From: an uncultured Lachnospiraceae bacterium
Lineage (GTDB): Bacteria > Bacillota > Clostridia > Lachnospirales > Lachnospiraceae
NCBI GenBank assembly: GCA_947169385.1
Contig: CAMVPR010000016.1
Location: forward strand, 1 to 56,150
DNA: 56,150 nt
Direction of reading: 5' to 3'
The notes below the pieces were generated by a model. That model was given only the letters and a program-made list of their open reading frames with translations, had not been told where the DNA came from and did no database searches. The translations under genes were made by a program, and so were the position numbers. Positions 42,933-51,930 of this stretch are shown piece after piece. How positions within the stretch are numbered: position 1 is the stretch's first letter; the number at the start of each line of letters is the position of its first letter.

Positions 42933-45833
42933 ATGGGAAGAACAACTAAAAAAGCAATTCAGGCTATGGTCGAAGCCAAGAATAGGATAAGAATCAAGGG
43001 AGCGAGAGAGCACAACCTTAAAGATGTTGACTTAGAGATACCAAGGGACGAGTTCATTGTATTTACAGGACTTTCAGGATCCGGCAAGAGCTCGTTGGCA
43101 TTTGACACAATATATGCTGAGGGACAGAGGCGATATATGGAGTCTCTATCTTCTTATGCAAGACAGTTCTTAGGACAGATGGAGAAGCCTGATGTCACCA
43201 AGATTGAGGGTCTTTCGCCGGCAATATCTATCGATCAGAAATCGACCAACAGAAATCCGCGTTCAACTGTGGGTACTGTTACAGAGGTCTATGATTATCT
43301 CAGATTACTGTATGCGAGGGTCGGAATTCCTCATTGTCCTAATTGTGGTAAGGTTATTGAACGACAGACCGTCGATCAGATGGTTGATACGATTATGGAA
43401 CTTCCTGAGGGAACTAAGTTCTCTCTTCTTGCACCGGTTGTCAGAGGAAGAAAAGGTATGCACGAGAAGGTGCTTTCTTCTGCTAAGAAGAACGGATATG
43501 TAAGAGTGCGAGTTGACGGACAGATGTATGATCTCTCGGAGGAGATTAAGCTCGACAAGAACAAGAAGCATGATATCGAGATTGTTGTAGACAGACTTAA
43601 GGTGAGAGAGGGACTTGAGAAGAGGCTTTCTGACTCTATAGAGACAGTGCTGAAGATTGCGGACGGACTTTGCCTTGTCGATGTTGTGGACGGTGAGAGC
43701 TTTCAGATGAGTGACAGCTTTGCTTGCCCTGATTGTGGTATATCGATTGATGAGATAGAGCCGAGAAGTTTTTCATTTAACAATCCTTTTGGCGCCTGTC
43801 CTGATTGTACCGGACTTGGGTTCAGAATGGAATTTGATTTGGAGCAAATGATTCCTGACGAGAGTCTTTCTATTAACGAAGGTGCGATAGCTGTTACCGG
43901 TTGGCAGTCTTGTGGCAAGGCGGGCAGCTTTACCAATGCAGTTTTGGTCGCGCTAGCCAAGAAATATAAGTTTGATCTTGATACTCCATTTGAGAAGTAT
44001 CCTAAGAAGATAAGAGATATCTTAATTAACGGTACCAATGGTGAAGAGGTCAGAGTTCATTACACTTCTCAGCGTGGACAGGGTGTTTACGATGTAGCGT
44101 TTGAAGGATTGATTAGAAATGTTCAGAGAAGGTACAGGGAAGCGTTCTCTGAGAAACAGAGAGAAGATTACGAGAGCTATATGTCAATTACTCCTTGTGA
44201 GACTTGTGGCGGAAGAAGACTTAAGTTGACTTCTTTGGCTGTAACGGTCGGTGATAAGAACATAGCGGAAGTTACGGATATGTCCATCGGCGAGCTTAGG
44301 ACTTATATGAATAATCTTGAATTGACTGACAGACAGATGCTTATCGGAGAGAGAGTACTTAAGGAGATAAAGGCAAGGCTTGCGTTTTTAAATGAAGTCG
44401 GTTTAGAGTATCTTACCTTGTCAAGAAATACGGGAAGTTTATCCGGTGGTGAGGCTCAGCGTATCAGACTTGCAACTCAGATTGGATCGGGTCTTGTCGG
44501 AGTAGCTTACATTTTAGATGAGCCGAGTATCGGACTACATCAGAGAGATAACGACAAGCTTATATCAGCACTCAAGAGCCTTAGGGATTTAGGCAATACT
44601 CTGATTGTTGTTGAACATGACGAGGATACTATGAGACAGGCGGATCTTTTGGTTGATATAGGTCCGGGTGCGGGTAGTCACGGTGGAGAGATAGTTGCTG
44701 TGGGTACTGTTGATGATATTGTAAATGAAGAGCGCTCAATAACGGGTGACTATTTGTCAGGAAGGAAGTACATTCCTATTCCGAAGAAACGAAGAAAGCC
44801 AACCGATTGGCTTGAGGTAAAGGGTGCAAGACACAATAATCTTAAGAACGTTGATGTCGAGTTCCCGATTGGAGTAATGACTGCTGTTACCGGTGTCTCA
44901 GGTTCCGGTAAGAGTTCTTTGGTAAATGAAATATTAGAGAAGGCTTTGGCAAGAAAGCTTAACCGCGCGCATGAGAAGCCTGGTAAGCATGACAAGATAA
45001 TAGGTTACGATAAGCTTGATAAAGTGATTCACATAGATCAGTCACCTATAGGAAGAACGCCAAGATCTAATCCGGCGACGTATACGGGTGTGTTTGATGC
45101 TATCAGAGATCTTTTTGCAACCACTAAGGATGCCAAGGCGATGGGATTCTCCAAAGGAAGATTCAGCTTTAATGTCAAGGGTGGAAGGTGTGAAGCTTGT
45201 AAAGGTGATGGTATCACCAAGATAGAGATGAACTTTCTGCCTGATGTGTATGTGCCTTGCGAAGTATGTAACGGCAAGAGATATAACAGAGAGACGCTTG
45301 AGGTTAAGTATAAGGGCAAGTCTATATTTGACGTGCTTGACATGACAGTTGAGGAGGCGTGCGAGTTCTTTGAACCTATTCCTAGTATCTATAGGAAGAT
45401 TGAGACTTTAAGAGATGTGGGGCTTTCTTATATAAAACTTGGTCAGCCTTCTACCACTCTTTCGGGTGGAGAAGCACAGAGAGTCAAGCTTGCGACTGAG
45501 CTTTCCAAAAGAAGTACAGGCAAGACTATCTACATCCTTGATGAGCCGACGACCGGACTACATTTTGCTGATGTACATAAGCTCATTGAGATACTGCACA
45601 GGCTTACGGATGGTGGTAATACTGTAGTTGTAATTGAGCATAACCTTGATGTTATTAAGACTGCAGATTATATAATTGATATGGGTCCTGAAGGTGGTTC
45701 GGGAGGCGGAACTGTAATTGCTAAGGGAACGCCTGAGGCGGTTGCTAAGGTGAAGGAATCCTACACCGGTCAGTATCTAAAGCCTATGCTTAAAAATGGT
45801 ATAAAAGCTAATTCTGTAGCAGAGGGAATGTAA
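42933..45833 (+). CDS. uvrA: Excinuclease ABC subunit A
   Basis: A 966-residue DNA damage-recognition ATPase of nucleotide excision repair. First Walker A GLSGSGKS (46-53), zinc-binding CPNC and CETCGG modules, first ABC signature [16 protein letters not shown] with [13 protein letters not shown]. Second Walker A GVSGSGKS, zinc module CEACKGDG ... [10 protein letters not shown] and [15 protein letters not shown] with [13 protein letters not shown]. Length and order are normal for UvrA. GAGG is eight bases before the ATG. uvrB, often the upstream neighbour, is not here, and no LexA-type box was recognised upstream. Confidence 0.98.
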   Translation: MGRTTKKAIQAMVEAKNRIRIKGAREHNLKDVDLEIPRDEFIVFTGLSGSGKSSLAFDTIYAEGQRRYMESLSSYARQFLGQMEKPDVTKIEGLSPAISIDQKSTNRNPRSTVGTVTEVYDYLRLLYARVGIPHCPNCGKVIERQTVDQMVDTIMELPEGTKFSLLAPVVRGRKGMHEKVLSSAKKNGYVRVRVDGQMYDLSEEIKLDKNKKHDIEIVVDRLKVREGLEKRLSDSIETVLKIADGLCLVDVVDGESFQMSDSFACPDCGISIDEIEPRSFSFNNPFGACPDCTGLGFRMEFDLEQMIPDESLSINEGAIAVTGWQSCGKAGSFTNAVLVALAKKYKFDLDTPFEKYPKKIRDILINGTNGEEVRVHYTSQRGQGVYDVAFEGLIRNVQRRYREAFSEKQREDYESYMSITPCETCGGRRLKLTSLAVTVGDKNIAEVTDMSIGELRTYMNNLELTDRQMLIGERVLKEIKARLAFLNEVGLEYLTLSRNTGSLSGGEAQRIRLATQIGSGLVGVAYILDEPSIGLHQRDNDKLISALKSLRDLGNTLIVVEHDEDTMRQADLLVDIGPGAGSHGGEIVAVGTVDDIVNEERSITGDYLSGRKYIPIPKKRRKPTDWLEVKGARHNNLKNVDVEFPIGVMTAVTGVSGSGKSSLVNEILEKALARKLNRAHEKPGKHDKIIGYDKLDKVIHIDQSPIGRTPRSNPATYTGVFDAIRDLFATTKDAKAMGFSKGRFSFNVKGGRCEACKGDGITKIEMNFLPDVYVPCEVCNGKRYNRETLEVKYKGKSIFDVLDMTVEEACEFFEPIPSIYRKIETLRDVGLSYIKLGQPSTTLSGGEAQRVKLATELSKRSTGKTIYILDEPTTGLHFADVHKLIEILHRLTDGGNTVVVIEHNLDVIKTADYIIDMGPEGGSGGGTVIAKGTPEAVAKVKESYTGQYLKPMLKNGIKANSVAEGM

Positions 45834-45869
45834 GGATATTCCTTGAACGATAAATGGAGGTGGAGAGGT

Positions 45870-48260
45870 ATGAATTATAACGATATAATCAATACTAAAT
45901 ATTCGGAGCCGGCTGCTATCATTTGCTATAAAGATGGTAATGTCAGTATTGTTGAAGTGAACGATAAGTTCATTCCGGAATTGTGGATGAATGTTTCAAG
46001 TGAGGATTATATTGATGCGTATCCTGAGAGGGTATTTGACAAAGAGAACAACAGATTGTTTGTAGATGCTGTTGAGAGGTGCGTTAATTCCGGAAAAGAG
46101 CAGATTGTAGAGACTTGGAGGCTCATGTTCTCTGATTGCTGCGGCTACGACAAGGTGTGTTTGAAGAGCAGACTTGTACTGATTGAGAAAAGTTCGGATG
46201 AAGCTATTCTTTACGAGGGTATCAGTAATATTTCAAATGAAAAAAGAGCTAAGGATACACTTGAGGATATTGAGTACAGGTACAAAGCGGCAAGTGAGCA
46301 GATTAATATTTATAACTGGGAGTACACCGTTGCTACTAAGGAGATGCGCCCTTGTTACAGGTGCATGAGGGACTTGGGACTTCCGGCGCTTGTTACTAAT
46401 TATCCGGAGCCGGCTATTGATATGGGGATTTTTCCACCTGATTATGCAGATATGTATCGAGACATGATGCGTAAGATAGACGAGGGTATTCCGGAGATTG
46501 AGGCAGATATACCGCTCACCGTGGGGAGGGTACCTTTCAGAGTCAAGTACACGACTACATTTGACGAAGACGGTAATCCGGTAAAAGCGTTCGGTTCCGC
46601 AACGCTTATTTCTGACACCGAGCTTGGACATATCAAGCTTGATAATCAGATTATCTCGGCATTGGCGGAGTCGTATAATTGCATATATCTTGCCGACTTT
46701 GTAAGTGCAGAGGTTAAAGCAGTCAAGCAGGGAGAGTTTATTGCTTTGGAAGAAGACGCAACGTGTGCTGATTTGCTTAAATATATGGCTGAGAAGTTGC
46801 AGGATAATTCTTCCGATTATCAAAGTATGTTCAGCGACTTGCACTGTGTACGTACCGAGCTTTTTAAAGATTCAGATAAAAGAGAATTCGTCTATAAAGA
46901 CGAGGACAGCGAGCGCTGGATTAAGATTGAATATCAGGTAGTTGAGAGGGGAATGCTGGGCGTTGACAGGCTTATTATAACCGCTTCTGTTATTGATGAT
47001 ATTCGCGCTCAGAAGATGGATGCTGACAGACTTATAGCTTTGCAGAAAGCACAGCTTGAAGACAGACAACAGATGTTGCTAAGTGCTGTTGATGAGGCGA
47101 ACAGAGCTAACCAGGCTAAGACCGAGTTCTTTTCTAATATGTCTCATGACATCAGAACGCCGATGAATGCAATTACGGGATTCTCTAAACTGGCGCTTGA
47201 AGAGATTGATAACAGGGAGAGTTTAGAAGACTATCTTAGTAAGATTATTTCGGCGAGTGAACATTTGCTTAATCTCATTAATGATATTCTTGATATGAGC
47301 AGGATAGAGAGCGGTAAGATGGAGCTTTCGCTTACTACGGTGAGCGTTAAGTCGTTGCTTAACGAATGCGCCGATATGATTCGTGTTAGGATGGAAAGTT
47401 GCAAACAGCAATTCATTGTAAATGTTGACGAAGTCGGAGACGATATGGTTCTCTGCGATAAGCTTAGGTTTAATCAGGTAGTGCTTAATCTTTTGTCAAA
47501 TGCTAACAAGTTTACTCCTGAAGGCGGAAGTGTGTCGCTTAGTGGTAAGCTTCTAAAGCGTGATGATAAGTTAACCTACGAAATCAGAGTTAAAGATACC
47601 GGAATCGGTATGTCGGATGAGTTTAAGGAGCATATTTGGGAGGCGTATTCTAGAGAGAAGAGCGAGATTGTTCATGAGACTCAGGGTACCGGACTTGGTA
47701 TGCTCATAGTCAGGAATATAGTTAACTTGATGCATGGCGTTATTGATCTTGAGACCAAGCTTGGCGATGGTAGTGAATTCATTATTACAATACCACTTGA
47801 AGCTGCCGTGAGTGTAACAAGTGGAAGTAATTCTGACAAACAATCAGATGATGCTCTTGAAAGAGATTATAGCGGAATCAATGTTCTTGTTGTTGATGAC
47901 ACTGAACTTAATCTTCATTTGGCTGAGCATATACTTAGTAAGTATGGATTTAATGTTCGTACAACGGAGAGTGGAGTTGATGCGCTTGAGATAGTTGAAC
48001 GCTCTAAACCTGGCGAGATTGACTTGATATTGATGGATGTCATGATGCCGGTTATGGATGGACTTGAAACGACTAGGAGAATCAGGGCGCTAGAAGACAG
48101 AGAGCTGGCAGCGATACCTATTGTTGCTATGACAGCTAATGCTTTTGAATCCGATGTTAAGGACGTGATTGATGCCGGAATGAATGGTCATATTCCAAAA
48201 CCGTTTACCAAAGAAGAGTTGATAACTAAGATTAGTTCAAACCTTGTGCGTCCAAACTGA
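45870..48260 (+). CDS. Hybrid sensor histidine kinase with PAS-like N-terminus and receiver
   Basis: A 796-residue cytoplasmic kinase. Residues about 1-390 hold two or three PAS-like regions (PAAIICYKDGNVSIVEVNDKF; YKAASEQINIYNWEY...VPFRVKYTTTFDEDGNPVKAFGSATLI). A short coiled coil (QKAQLEDRQQMLLSAVDEANRANQ) leads to HisKA with His426 (NMSHDIRTPMNA). The HATPase has LNLLSNANKFTPEGG and GTGLGMLIV. The receiver has Asp723 in LMDVMMPVMDG and a C-terminal PKPFTKEEL. The start is 45870 with GGAGGT eight bases upstream; an earlier TTG at 45843 lacks an RBS. It lies 36 bases after uvrA, probably on the same transcript. The ligand is unknown. Confidence 0.92.
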   Translation: MNYNDIINTKYSEPAAIICYKDGNVSIVEVNDKFIPELWMNVSSEDYIDAYPERVFDKENNRLFVDAVERCVNSGKEQIVETWRLMFSDCCGYDKVCLKSRLVLIEKSSDEAILYEGISNISNEKRAKDTLEDIEYRYKAASEQINIYNWEYTVATKEMRPCYRCMRDLGLPALVTNYPEPAIDMGIFPPDYADMYRDMMRKIDEGIPEIEADIPLTVGRVPFRVKYTTTFDEDGNPVKAFGSATLISDTELGHIKLDNQIISALAESYNCIYLADFVSAEVKAVKQGEFIALEEDATCADLLKYMAEKLQDNSSDYQSMFSDLHCVRTELFKDSDKREFVYKDEDSERWIKIEYQVVERGMLGVDRLIITASVIDDIRAQKMDADRLIALQKAQLEDRQQMLLSAVDEANRANQAKTEFFSNMSHDIRTPMNAITGFSKLALEEIDNRESLEDYLSKIISASEHLLNLINDILDMSRIESGKMELSLTTVSVKSLLNECADMIRVRMESCKQQFIVNVDEVGDDMVLCDKLRFNQVVLNLLSNANKFTPEGGSVSLSGKLLKRDDKLTYEIRVKDTGIGMSDEFKEHIWEAYSREKSEIVHETQGTGLGMLIVRNIVNLMHGVIDLETKLGDGSEFIITIPLEAAVSVTSGSNSDKQSDDALERDYSGINVLVVDDTELNLHLAEHILSKYGFNVRTTESGVDALEIVERSKPGEIDLILMDVMMPVMDGLETTRRIRALEDRELAAIPIVAMTANAFESDVKDVIDAGMNGHIPKPFTKEELITKISSNLVRPN

Positions 48261-48286
48261 ATAATCTTTATATGATAAGTGAAGTA

Positions 48287-48295
48287 TGATATAAT
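48287..48295 (+). promoter_or_regulatory. Extended -10 promoter of the diguanylate cyclase gene
   Basis: TG-A-TATAAT, 53 bases before the ATG, poor -35. Confidence 0.5.
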
Positions 48296-48348
48296 AAAAG
48301 CCGATGCAAAGAGTCTTATTACTGATTTGAACTGTGTGAGGTGAGTTT

Positions 48349-50052
48349 ATGGCAAATGATAACAACCATAGAAGAGTGCTCAACAGAATTATTGGATTGA
48401 TAATGATTTCTTTGACTGTCGTTTTATTCATTTCCTTCTTTGCGCTGATAAGGTTCAATAGGTACGAGGACGAATCGGTTACAATTACAGGCAATTATGA
48501 TGTTACTTTTAACGATGAAGTTTACAATGATGTAGATATTACCAAACACCATTTTCCTTCGCTTAAGAAGGGGGATCATGTGACGTATGCCTTTAACATG
48601 CCGGATATTCATGTAGAGGACGCTGTTTTGACATTGTATTTGGATCATGCGGCGGTTAAGGTGTTCTATGATGATGCACTTGTATATGAGATGGGATCGC
48701 CTGAGAGTAAGTTCCTTGGTTACGGATATGTTAATATCAATCTTCCGGATGATTACGCCGGAATGAGAGTCAGAGTTTGTGTGGACACAGTTAAAGACGA
48801 AGGTAAGTCTTCCCTTTCTCAGCCTGTAATTAACAATTCCAGAACTCAGCTTCACAATTATATCTCGGATAAGAGTTTCTATCTTGTAATAGATATAACA
48901 ATTATAATGCTCAGTGTTACTATTATTATTCTCTCGATATTCTTTTCGGGAATAGTGCCGGATCTTACGCATTTCTCGTATCTGGGAATGTGCTTCTTTC
49001 TCATGGGACTTTACGAATTCTGTAGTTATGATCTGATATGGATATTCTCGGACAGTTTGATTCTCAGGGGATATCTTGAATGTACTACTTTGTACTGTGG
49101 GCCGTTCTTTTTGTCGCTATATTTTTATAAAGAGTTTTTTACAAATGAGAAAGAACAGATTCGAAAAGTATTCGGAATCGTCGTAGTGTTACAGTTCGCA
49201 TTTCCTATTGTTTCGTATATTTTGCATTTTGCAGATATTGTTCATTTGCCTGAGATGCTCGTTGTTTCACATTCGTTACTGTCAGTCAGCGTAATAATAA
49301 CCTTGGGAGTGTTAATCAGGAAGCTTATGCGTAAAGATTACACACACCGTCACATGGTAATCGGACTTATAGTGTTGATTACGCTTACAGTTTCAGACCT
49401 GATACGTTTCTTTATTTACATGCAATTTAATCATGATAAATCACAGAATTTTACAAGTAATCTAATCTTTGGCTTCTTTATATTTTTGATTTCAATGATA
49501 ATTGACTTTTTCTATAATCAGAGAAAGAAAGTATATAAGATGGCTAAAGCAGAGGCAATGGCTAAGCTCGCCGACATAGACATGATGACCAATCTCGCTA
49601 ACAGGCGAGGGTGTGAGAAAGCATTTGCTGAACTTAGAAGAGATGATGACATCTTTGGAATAGTGTGTATTGATCTTAATTACCTCAAAAAAACCAATGA
49701 TCAGTACGGACACCAGGAAGGCGATAAGTTGATTATAGATTTTTCTAAAGTTCTTAACAAATCATGCATTGAGTTTAATTGTACGGTTGGAAGAATGGGC
49801 GGTGATGAATTTGTAGTCATTATACCTTCAGCGGATAAAAGTAATGTTCAGTCTGTTATTGATGCAATTAAGGAGAAGTGCGGTGAGGTTAATGATAACA
49901 GAAATCCGCTTAAGATTAGCTATGCGTGTGGATATTGTCTGAGCAACGATGAAGAACTAAGGTCTATACAAAGTGACGTGGTAGAGGCTACATATAACCT
50001 TGCGGATAAGAGGATGTATGATAATAAAGTTCAGATGAAAGCCAACAGATAG
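48349..50052 (+). CDS. Membrane diguanylate cyclase (7TMR-DISM-like, intact GGDEF)
   Basis: A 567-residue protein. TM1 is at about 15-38. An extracytoplasmic beta-rich domain spans about 40-175 (VTYAFNMPDIHVEDAVLTLYLDHAAVKVFYDDALVYEMG), similar to 7TMR-DISM extracellular domains. Seven TM segments follow at about 180-395. The GGDEF domain (about 405-560) starts ADIDMMTNLANRRGCEKA and has the intact site GGDEF at 484-488, with DLNYLKKTNDQYGHQEGD for GTP binding. It should make c-di-GMP, and it is the only GGDEF protein in the window with an intact site. No RxxD inhibitory motif was identified just before it. Confidence 0.93.
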   Translation: MANDNNHRRVLNRIIGLIMISLTVVLFISFFALIRFNRYEDESVTITGNYDVTFNDEVYNDVDITKHHFPSLKKGDHVTYAFNMPDIHVEDAVLTLYLDHAAVKVFYDDALVYEMGSPESKFLGYGYVNINLPDDYAGMRVRVCVDTVKDEGKSSLSQPVINNSRTQLHNYISDKSFYLVIDITIIMLSVTIIILSIFFSGIVPDLTHFSYLGMCFFLMGLYEFCSYDLIWIFSDSLILRGYLECTTLYCGPFFLSLYFYKEFFTNEKEQIRKVFGIVVVLQFAFPIVSYILHFADIVHLPEMLVVSHSLLSVSVIITLGVLIRKLMRKDYTHRHMVIGLIVLITLTVSDLIRFFIYMQFNHDKSQNFTSNLIFGFFIFLISMIIDFFYNQRKKVYKMAKAEAMAKLADIDMMTNLANRRGCEKAFAELRRDDDIFGIVCIDLNYLKKTNDQYGHQEGDKLIIDFSKVLNKSCIEFNCTVGRMGGDEFVVIIPSADKSNVQSVIDAIKEKCGEVNDNRNPLKISYACGYCLSNDEELRSIQSDVVEATYNLADKRMYDNKVQMKANR

Positions 50053-50057
50053 ACAAA

Positions 50058-50081
50058 GGGACGGTTCATAAGAACCGTCCC
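50058..50081. repeat. Palindromic GGGACGGTTC repeat, shared terminator of converging genes
   Basis: Perfect 10-bp arms (50058-50067 with 50072-50081), ATAA loop, with a poor T run on either side. The GGGACGG core matches the repeats at 3698-3747 and 12471-12511. It lies between the stops of the cyclase gene and the convergent CheX-like gene. Confidence 0.75.
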
Positions 50082-50099
50082 ATTTAAATGCTTGTAATA

Positions 50100-51017
50100 T
50101 TAAATATCTGTTACCTCAAATGTGTCATCATCGTAAACAACGATAAGGTCTATAGGATTGTTCTTTATAAAGAGAGGCAACTTATACATCTGATTCTTGG
50201 CTGAAATCTTAGCCGGACCTTGTTTCATGATAGGTGACTCATCAACTACCGTGATGTCCTTCTCGCTTAAGAACGAAGCGAATAATCCGTTGTTCCAGTT
50301 CATGAATTCATTAGCGGCATCAAGGGCGTCTATACCCGCTGCCTCAGCTGTGCTTCCGAAAGAGTTCATACAGAAGCCGTCAGCAACCTGAACAATGGCG
50401 TCTTTATCTCCGCAGAGCGCAGTTCTGAAATTCTCTTTGCCGACAATGTGCCTTATCGAGCTCATTGGTGCTTCATATTCTTCAATCTTAGATACAGCAC
50501 CCATGTTGAAGAACCTGTCTATAAATCGTACGATACTCCTTGCGGTTAAGAGGAAGTATTCCTTAACGTACTCAGGAAGCTCGGTACGCTTGATAAAAAC
50601 AGGAGCGATTCTGTCGATATCGCCACTCTTAACTGCTTCTAAGTCCATAGCGGACAATCCCTTGTCACGTCTGTAGGATGTAAGCTCTGCTCTTATCTCA
50701 TCCATGTTCATGATCTCTGCTTCTAAAAGAGCCTGAATGAATAAAAGATAAGCATCACCCTGTCTGTCCAAGATGTCAGACACATCCATCTCGGTTAAAT
50801 ATCCCTTCTCTACGGCGATATCACCAAAACGCTTATCAAATTGCTGCTGCAGTCTGTTGACTTCCTTGGTCTCTTCTTCGGTCATGAGACCCATCTCGAC
50901 AGCGAGCAAACCCATCTGAACTTTGGAGTTCTTGGTCTTCTCAATCAGTTCAGCATACTGAGCATCAGTAATAATTGATTTCTCAAGCAAATACTTACCA
51001 AAATAAATACCAAACAT
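50100..51017 (-). CDS. Three MshEN-type motifs fused to a CheX-like domain
   Basis: A 305-residue cytoplasmic protein. Residues 5-28, 34-57 and 63-86 are three 24-residue motifs with five-residue spacers, best seen in the third (RFGDIAVEKGYLTEMDVSDI then LDRQ). They follow the GspE-N/MshEN pattern R-L-G-x2-L-V-x2-G-x-I-x4-L-x3-L-x2-Q. A helical middle follows. The C-terminal part (about 180-300) resembles CheX/CheC (GDKDAIVQVADGFC; ALDAANEFMNWNNGLFASFL), the CheY-P phosphatase fold. MshEN domains of other proteins bind c-di-GMP. The combination with CheX suggests a c-di-GMP-responsive chemotaxis component (inference). AAGGAGG precedes the ATG. Confidence 0.75.
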   Translation of the reverse strand: MFGIYFGKYLLEKSIITDAQYAELIEKTKNSKVQMGLLAVEMGLMTEEETKEVNRLQQQFDKRFGDIAVEKGYLTEMDVSDILDRQGDAYLLFIQALLEAEIMNMDEIRAELTSYRRDKGLSAMDLEAVKSGDIDRIAPVFIKRTELPEYVKEYFLLTARSIVRFIDRFFNMGAVSKIEEYEAPMSSIRHIVGKENFRTALCGDKDAIVQVADGFCMNSFGSTAEAAGIDALDAANEFMNWNNGLFASFLSEKDITVVDESPIMKQGPAKISAKNQMYKLPLFIKNNPIDLIVVYDDDTFEVTDI

Positions 51018-51052
51018 AATCCGTACCTCCTTAAAAATACTATCTACGCTAT

Positions 51053-51061
51053 ATTATATCA
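51053..51061 (-). promoter_or_regulatory. Extended -10 promoter of the MshEN-CheX-like gene
   Basis: Minus strand TG-A-TATAAT, about 36 bases before the start codon. Confidence 0.55.
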
Positions 51062-51140
51062 CACTTTTATCATTTATTAAAACACATTTATTAACATCTG
51101 AAATGTTTATTTAGGCTTGTAACTTAAATAGGCTTTATGG

Positions 51141-51169
51141 TTGTTAAAATGGCATTTTTATAGTATAAT
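51141..51169 (+). promoter_or_regulatory. Promoter of ung
   Basis: TTGTTA (51141-51146), 17 bases, TATAAT (51164-51169). The start site is expected near 51176, about 60 bases before the ATG. Confidence 0.75.
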
Positions 51170-51235
51170 ACTTACCAGTTATTTCTCGTGATTACTAGAT
51201 GGGATACGATACTAATAACCTTTAGGAGATTTAAA

Positions 51236-51913
51236 ATGAGTGAAGTAAGTGCCGATTGGCATAAGGCTATGCTTGAGGAGACGGCTAAGCCTTACTATAA
51301 AGAACTATCCAAATTCGTTATAAGTGAGTACAACAGGACAACCGTGTACCCGCCTAAGGAGATGATTTACTCTGCTTTTGAGGTTACTCCTTTGAGCGAA
51401 GTTAAGGTGTTAATATTGGGACAAGATCCGTACCATGAGCCAAATCAGGCTCATGGTATGTCATTTTCTGTGTTGCCGTCTCAGAAGGTCATACCTAAGT
51501 CGCTTCAGAACATTTATAAAGAACTTAAGGAAGATTTAGGATGCTACATTCCTAACAATGGATACCTTATGAAGTGGGCTAAACAGGGAGTCCTTCTACT
51601 GAATACGGTTTTGACCGTTAGGGCGCACGAGGCCAACTCGCACGCCAAGCACGGCTGGGAGACATTTACAGACAAGATAATAAGTATTATCAATGAACAA
51701 GATAGACCTATAGTAATAATACTTTGGGGTAACTCTGCCAAAGCTAAGATGGGTCTTTTGAATAACCCTAAGCACCTTGTGCTTACTTCGGCACATCCCA
51801 GTCCACTCTCAGCAAGCAGAGGTTTCTTCGGATGTAAGCATTTTAGTAAAGCTAACGAGTTTTTAAAGAATAATGGAATTGAGCCAATAGATTGGCAGAT
51901 TGAGAATATATAA
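51236..51913 (+). CDS. ung: Uracil-DNA glycosylase (family 1)
   Basis: Removes uracil from DNA, starting base-excision repair. Its 225 residues include the water-activating loop GQDPYH (62-67, Asp64), LLLNTVLTVRAHEANSH, and the minor-groove loop HPSPLSASRGFFG with catalytic His. The start is ATG 51236 with AGGAG nearby; the upstream frame to 51188 has no RBS. Followed 17 bases later by an unknown membrane protein. Confidence 0.97.
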   Translation: MSEVSADWHKAMLEETAKPYYKELSKFVISEYNRTTVYPPKEMIYSAFEVTPLSEVKVLILGQDPYHEPNQAHGMSFSVLPSQKVIPKSLQNIYKELKEDLGCYIPNNGYLMKWAKQGVLLLNTVLTVRAHEANSHAKHGWETFTDKIISIINEQDRPIVIILWGNSAKAKMGLLNNPKHLVLTSAHPSPLSASRGFFGCKHFSKANEFLKNNGIEPIDWQIENI

Positions 51914-51930
51914 TAAGGCGGGTGAGATAA

